A DNA stretch of 7,644 bases from positions 1 to 7,644 of the forward strand of contig JAGMCJ010000004.1 in assembly GCA_023129265.1 (NCBI GenBank), in the 5' to 3' direction. The position numbers and the translations under genes are program-made. Below are positions 5,762-7,644 of the stretch, piece after piece; position 1 is the first letter of the stretch; the number at the start of each line of letters is the position of its first letter. The notes beneath the pieces are model-generated. The model ran no database searches. It was not told the DNA's origin and worked only from the letters and a program-made list of their open reading frames with translations. This DNA comes from Thermoplasmata archaeon (GTDB lineage Archaea > Thermoplasmatota > Thermoplasmata > RBG-16-68-12 > JAGMCJ01).

Positions 5762-7644
5762 CTATCTCAGTTTCCTCGACTGTATCCACACGAAGGTTCC
5801 AACAAGCAGCGCGATGCACTGCCCGAGAATGAGAAGGATTGCGAAGCTGGGGGACGACCAGGCTGCCGCCTTCTCGGGGGGAAGCTCATCGGACGCGTCT
5901 CCATGATCCATGGTCAAGGTCACCACATCCCAGTAGGATGAGGGTGGCCGTCTCCACACGACAGTCGGCAGGTCTGTCCCCTGTTCTGTCTCTGGCGGTT
6001 CCGTTTCCTCCTCGCTCGCGGGTGTCTCCTCGGTCTCCGGTGTCTCGGGCGTTTCGTCGGGTTCGACCTCATCGTCAGTCGGGGGCTCGAAGTGGATGAT
6101 CTCTCGAATGACAGCGATGCTCTTGACTACTGCCTCGCCGGCGTCCCCATCGCGGACAGTGAGGGTTACGTCGAACAGACCAGGATACAGGTAGATATGC
6201 GTGACCTTCTCTCCGAACGCGGATTGACCATCACCGAAGTCCCATTCGAAGGTGAGGATGTCATCACCGGGATCGTTGGCTTGTGCGCTCAGGTATATCG
6301 TGTCTCCAACCTCTCCTCCATACGGTGAGTTGATCTGCGCGGCGGGGTCGACATTCAGTACGGTGATCTCGACCGTAAGCTGGCCCGCTCTCCCGTCAAC
6401 GTCACTCACCGTCAGAGTCACGGTGAAGCTTCCGTCATCCGAATAAGTGTGGTACAGCTCTCTTCCGGTCGCAACTGAGCTATCTCCGAAGTCCCACTGG
6501 AATGTGAGGGAGGATTCGTCGCCCGAGTACATCGCGTGTGCACTGAAGTGGATCGGTTCCCCTTCGGAGCAGACATGCTCTGATGGACTGTCCAAGACAG
6601 GTTCTGGAACACGTGAACTATGTCCGTCTCCGAGCGGGTCATCTTCGCCGGGCCAGGCACCGAATGTCATTCCGCCGTCCTCGCCGGACCTGATTCCATC
6701 CTCAGGAATGATTATGATCACGTCTGCATAGGCCGTAAGCCGCTCAATGAAGTTCCCGTTGGCGTCCGAGTAGTCCAACGTCACCACGTTGGTCAGCACT
6801 TTGCCGTCGGGCAGGTCTTTCAGTGTGGTGTTGGTTATGATGTAGCTGGCATTGATGTAGATGTGGCCCGAGACTCCCGAAGGCACCATACCGATGCTCC
6901 ACATGTACATGTTTCCACTGGAGAGGTCGTATGCGGGATTGGAGTCCACGAGGATCGTGTCCTCGGGTAGGGTGTCGTTAATCCATACATTGGAGGCGTC
7001 CCCGGTCCCGATGTTCTCGTACGTGATTGTATACATGAAGTCGGCCTCGAAGGTTATGAGTGCACCCTTTAGGTAGGGGCGGAAGTCCTCAACGGTCCAA
7101 ATCCAGGTTTCATTGTGCCTTACGTTGAAGGTGTGGTGAAGTCTAATCTCGGAACCATCTTGCAGGGTGAGGATGAGCCAAGCAGGATCTGCTCCCCACC
7201 ACTGACCGTTGATGGCATCGTCCAAAGGTGTGTAGACAATCACGGCGGTGAAGGAACCGCTCAGGACATCCACGGTTACGTTGTATATCGTCACGGCCTG
7301 CTCATCAGGGTTGCCTGGAACGCGGAGCACTGATGCCACCGCGACGGCCTGCACGCCGTCATAGAGCGTCAGCACAACGTCATGCCACTTCTCTCCCGCC
7401 ACTCGGAGCGTGAAGTCCGCGACTACGTAGGCCCTGACGGTCACTTCCCCTGCCTCCTTGGACAGTGTCATCACGGGAGCGGTTACGACTACGTCCGCTG
7501 AGTCGTTGAGTTGCTCGATGAAGTTGCCATTGGCATCGGAATAGTCAAGGGTCGCTTCATTGTGAAGCAGTGTCTCGTCGGCTGTTCCGACATCCACTGT
7601 GACCGTGATTGTTATGGTCCCGCTTCCGCCTGGTGCGAGGTCGC
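5762..7644 (-). CDS. DUF11/PKD-domain surface protein with C-terminal membrane anchor (5' end beyond window)
   Basis: The frame stays open to the right edge, so the N-terminus and any signal peptide are outside; 626 complete codons are visible, numbered here from 7642. A DUF11-like end comes first (DLAPGGSGTITITVTV at 1-16, LDYSDANGNFIE at 32-43). An unassigned beta-rich region follows (about 66-190), then a complete DUF11-like module (about 194-312: YENIGTGDASNVWINDTLPE, later LDYSDANGNFIE again). Two PKD domains follow, at about 347-430 (WDFGDSS at 383) and 432-512 (WDFGDG at 467), each closing with the typical FTVTLTVSD or FDVTLTVRD strand. A Glu/Pro/Thr-rich stalk (518-556) leads to a hydrophobic helix (598-620) and the basic tail RKLR. 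The GTG at 7597 could be misread as a start, but upstream codons continue the DUF11 strand. PKD and DUF11 modules are usually structural or adhesive in cell-surface proteins, so an adhesin or cell-envelope role is likely. No catalytic domain is visible. Confidence 0.93.
   Translation of the reverse strand, partial: DLAPGGSGTITITVTVDVGTADETLLHNEATLDYSDANGNFIEQLNDSADVVVTAPVMTLSKEAGEVTVRAYVVADFTLRVAGEKWHDVVLTLYDGVQAVAVASVLRVPGNPDEQAVTIYNVTVDVLSGSFTAVIVYTPLDDAINGQWWGADPAWLILTLQDGSEIRLHHTFNVRHNETWIWTVEDFRPYLKGALITFEADFMYTITYENIGTGDASNVWINDTLPEDTILVDSNPAYDLSSGNMYMWSIGMVPSGVSGHIYINASYIITNTTLKDLPDGKVLTNVVTLDYSDANGNFIERLTAYADVIIIIPEDGIRSGEDGGMTFGAWPGEDDPLGDGHSSRVPEPVLDSPSEHVCSEGEPIHFSAHAMYSGDESSLTFQWDFGDSSVATGRELYHTYSDDGSFTVTLTVSDVDGRAGQLTVEITVLNVDPAAQINSPYGGEVGDTIYLSAQANDPGDDILTFEWDFGDGQSAFGEKVTHIYLYPGLFDVTLTVRDGDAGEAVVKSIAVIREIIHFEPPTDDEVEPDETPETPETEETPASEEETEPPETEQGTDLPTVVWRRPPSSYWDVVTLTMDHGDASDELPPEKAAAWSSPSFAILLILGQCIALLVGTFVWIQSRKLR
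5975..6091 (-). other. Low-complexity Glu/Pro/Thr stalk
   Basis: Residues about 518-556 of the PKD protein are rich in Glu, Pro and Thr, with repeated ETPE and TEET-like units (for example ETPETPETEETP). They separate the second PKD domain from the juxtamembrane segment and the helix. Such segments usually act as extended, possibly O-glycosylated spacers that cross an S-layer; that role is inference. Confidence 0.7.
6737..6781 (-). repeat. DUF11 tail motif, copy 2
   Basis: Encodes TLDYSDANGNFIERL at the end of the complete DUF11-like module. It is nearly identical in protein to copy 1 (only Gln to Arg differs) but recoded at the DNA level, which indicates an old internal duplication kept by selection on the protein. 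Confidence 0.8.
7508..7552 (-). repeat. DUF11 tail motif, copy 1
   Basis: Encodes TLDYSDANGNFIEQL, the closing strand of the first (partly visible) DUF11-like module. It matches copy 2 at 6737-6781 in 14 of 15 residues, yet 9 of those 14 shared residues use different codons. Confidence 0.8.

Noticed and set aside
5600..5941. 113-codon plus-strand open frame crossing the intergenic gap
   Set aside because: Its 3' half is opposite the membrane anchor and stalk of the PKD protein, its composition is unlike a real protein, and no ribosome binding site was seen.
7595..7597. GTG as the start codon of the PKD protein
   Set aside because: The frame continues upstream to the window edge with a typical DUF11 strand (LAPGGSGTITITVTV), so the gene is cut by the window and does not start here.

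Overview
The window looks like a chromosomal segment of an archaeon, most plausibly a member of the Thermoplasmatota or a related euryarchaeal group; this is an inference. The evidence is an archaeal-type Hel308 (Ski2-like) DNA helicase, BRE/TATA-like promoters, a ribosome binding site complementary to the archaeal 16S rRNA 3' end, and two large surface proteins each held by a single C-terminal membrane helix, built from propeller, Ig-like, DUF11-like and PKD domains. No ribosomal RNA or other firm taxonomic marker is present. The DNA is moderately GC-rich throughout.

All four supported genes are on the minus strand, so transcription runs from high to low coordinates. From the right edge: (1) >7644..5762, the 3' part of a membrane-anchored surface protein with two DUF11-like modules, two PKD domains, an acidic Pro/Glu/Thr stalk and a C-terminal transmembrane helix; (2) 5585..2334, a 1083-residue secreted, membrane-anchored protein with Asp-box propeller blades, a large insert before the last blade, an SbsA-type Ig-like domain and two more Ig-like modules; (3) 2300..2106, a 64-residue cysteine-rich protein resembling the DUF6485 family; (4) 2004..<1, Hel308, lacking only the extreme C-terminus, which lies beyond the left edge.

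The propeller gene has a good BRE/TATA element and a short leader with a GGAG-type ribosome binding site. The cysteine-rich gene follows 33 bases after it and is probably co-transcribed. Hel308 appears to have its own promoter placed for leaderless transcription. The two surface proteins share a topology (beta-rich ectodomain, one C-terminal helix, short basic tail) and may work together at the cell surface, but nothing proves this. The helicase is probably an unrelated housekeeping neighbour.

I saw no rRNA, tRNA, CRISPR array, insertion sequence, integrase or recognisable defence system. No gap between genes exceeds 300 bases. The most unusual feature is the propeller interrupted by an insert of about 320 residues that is bracketed by EF-hand-like loops; I see no convincing undescribed multi-gene system.
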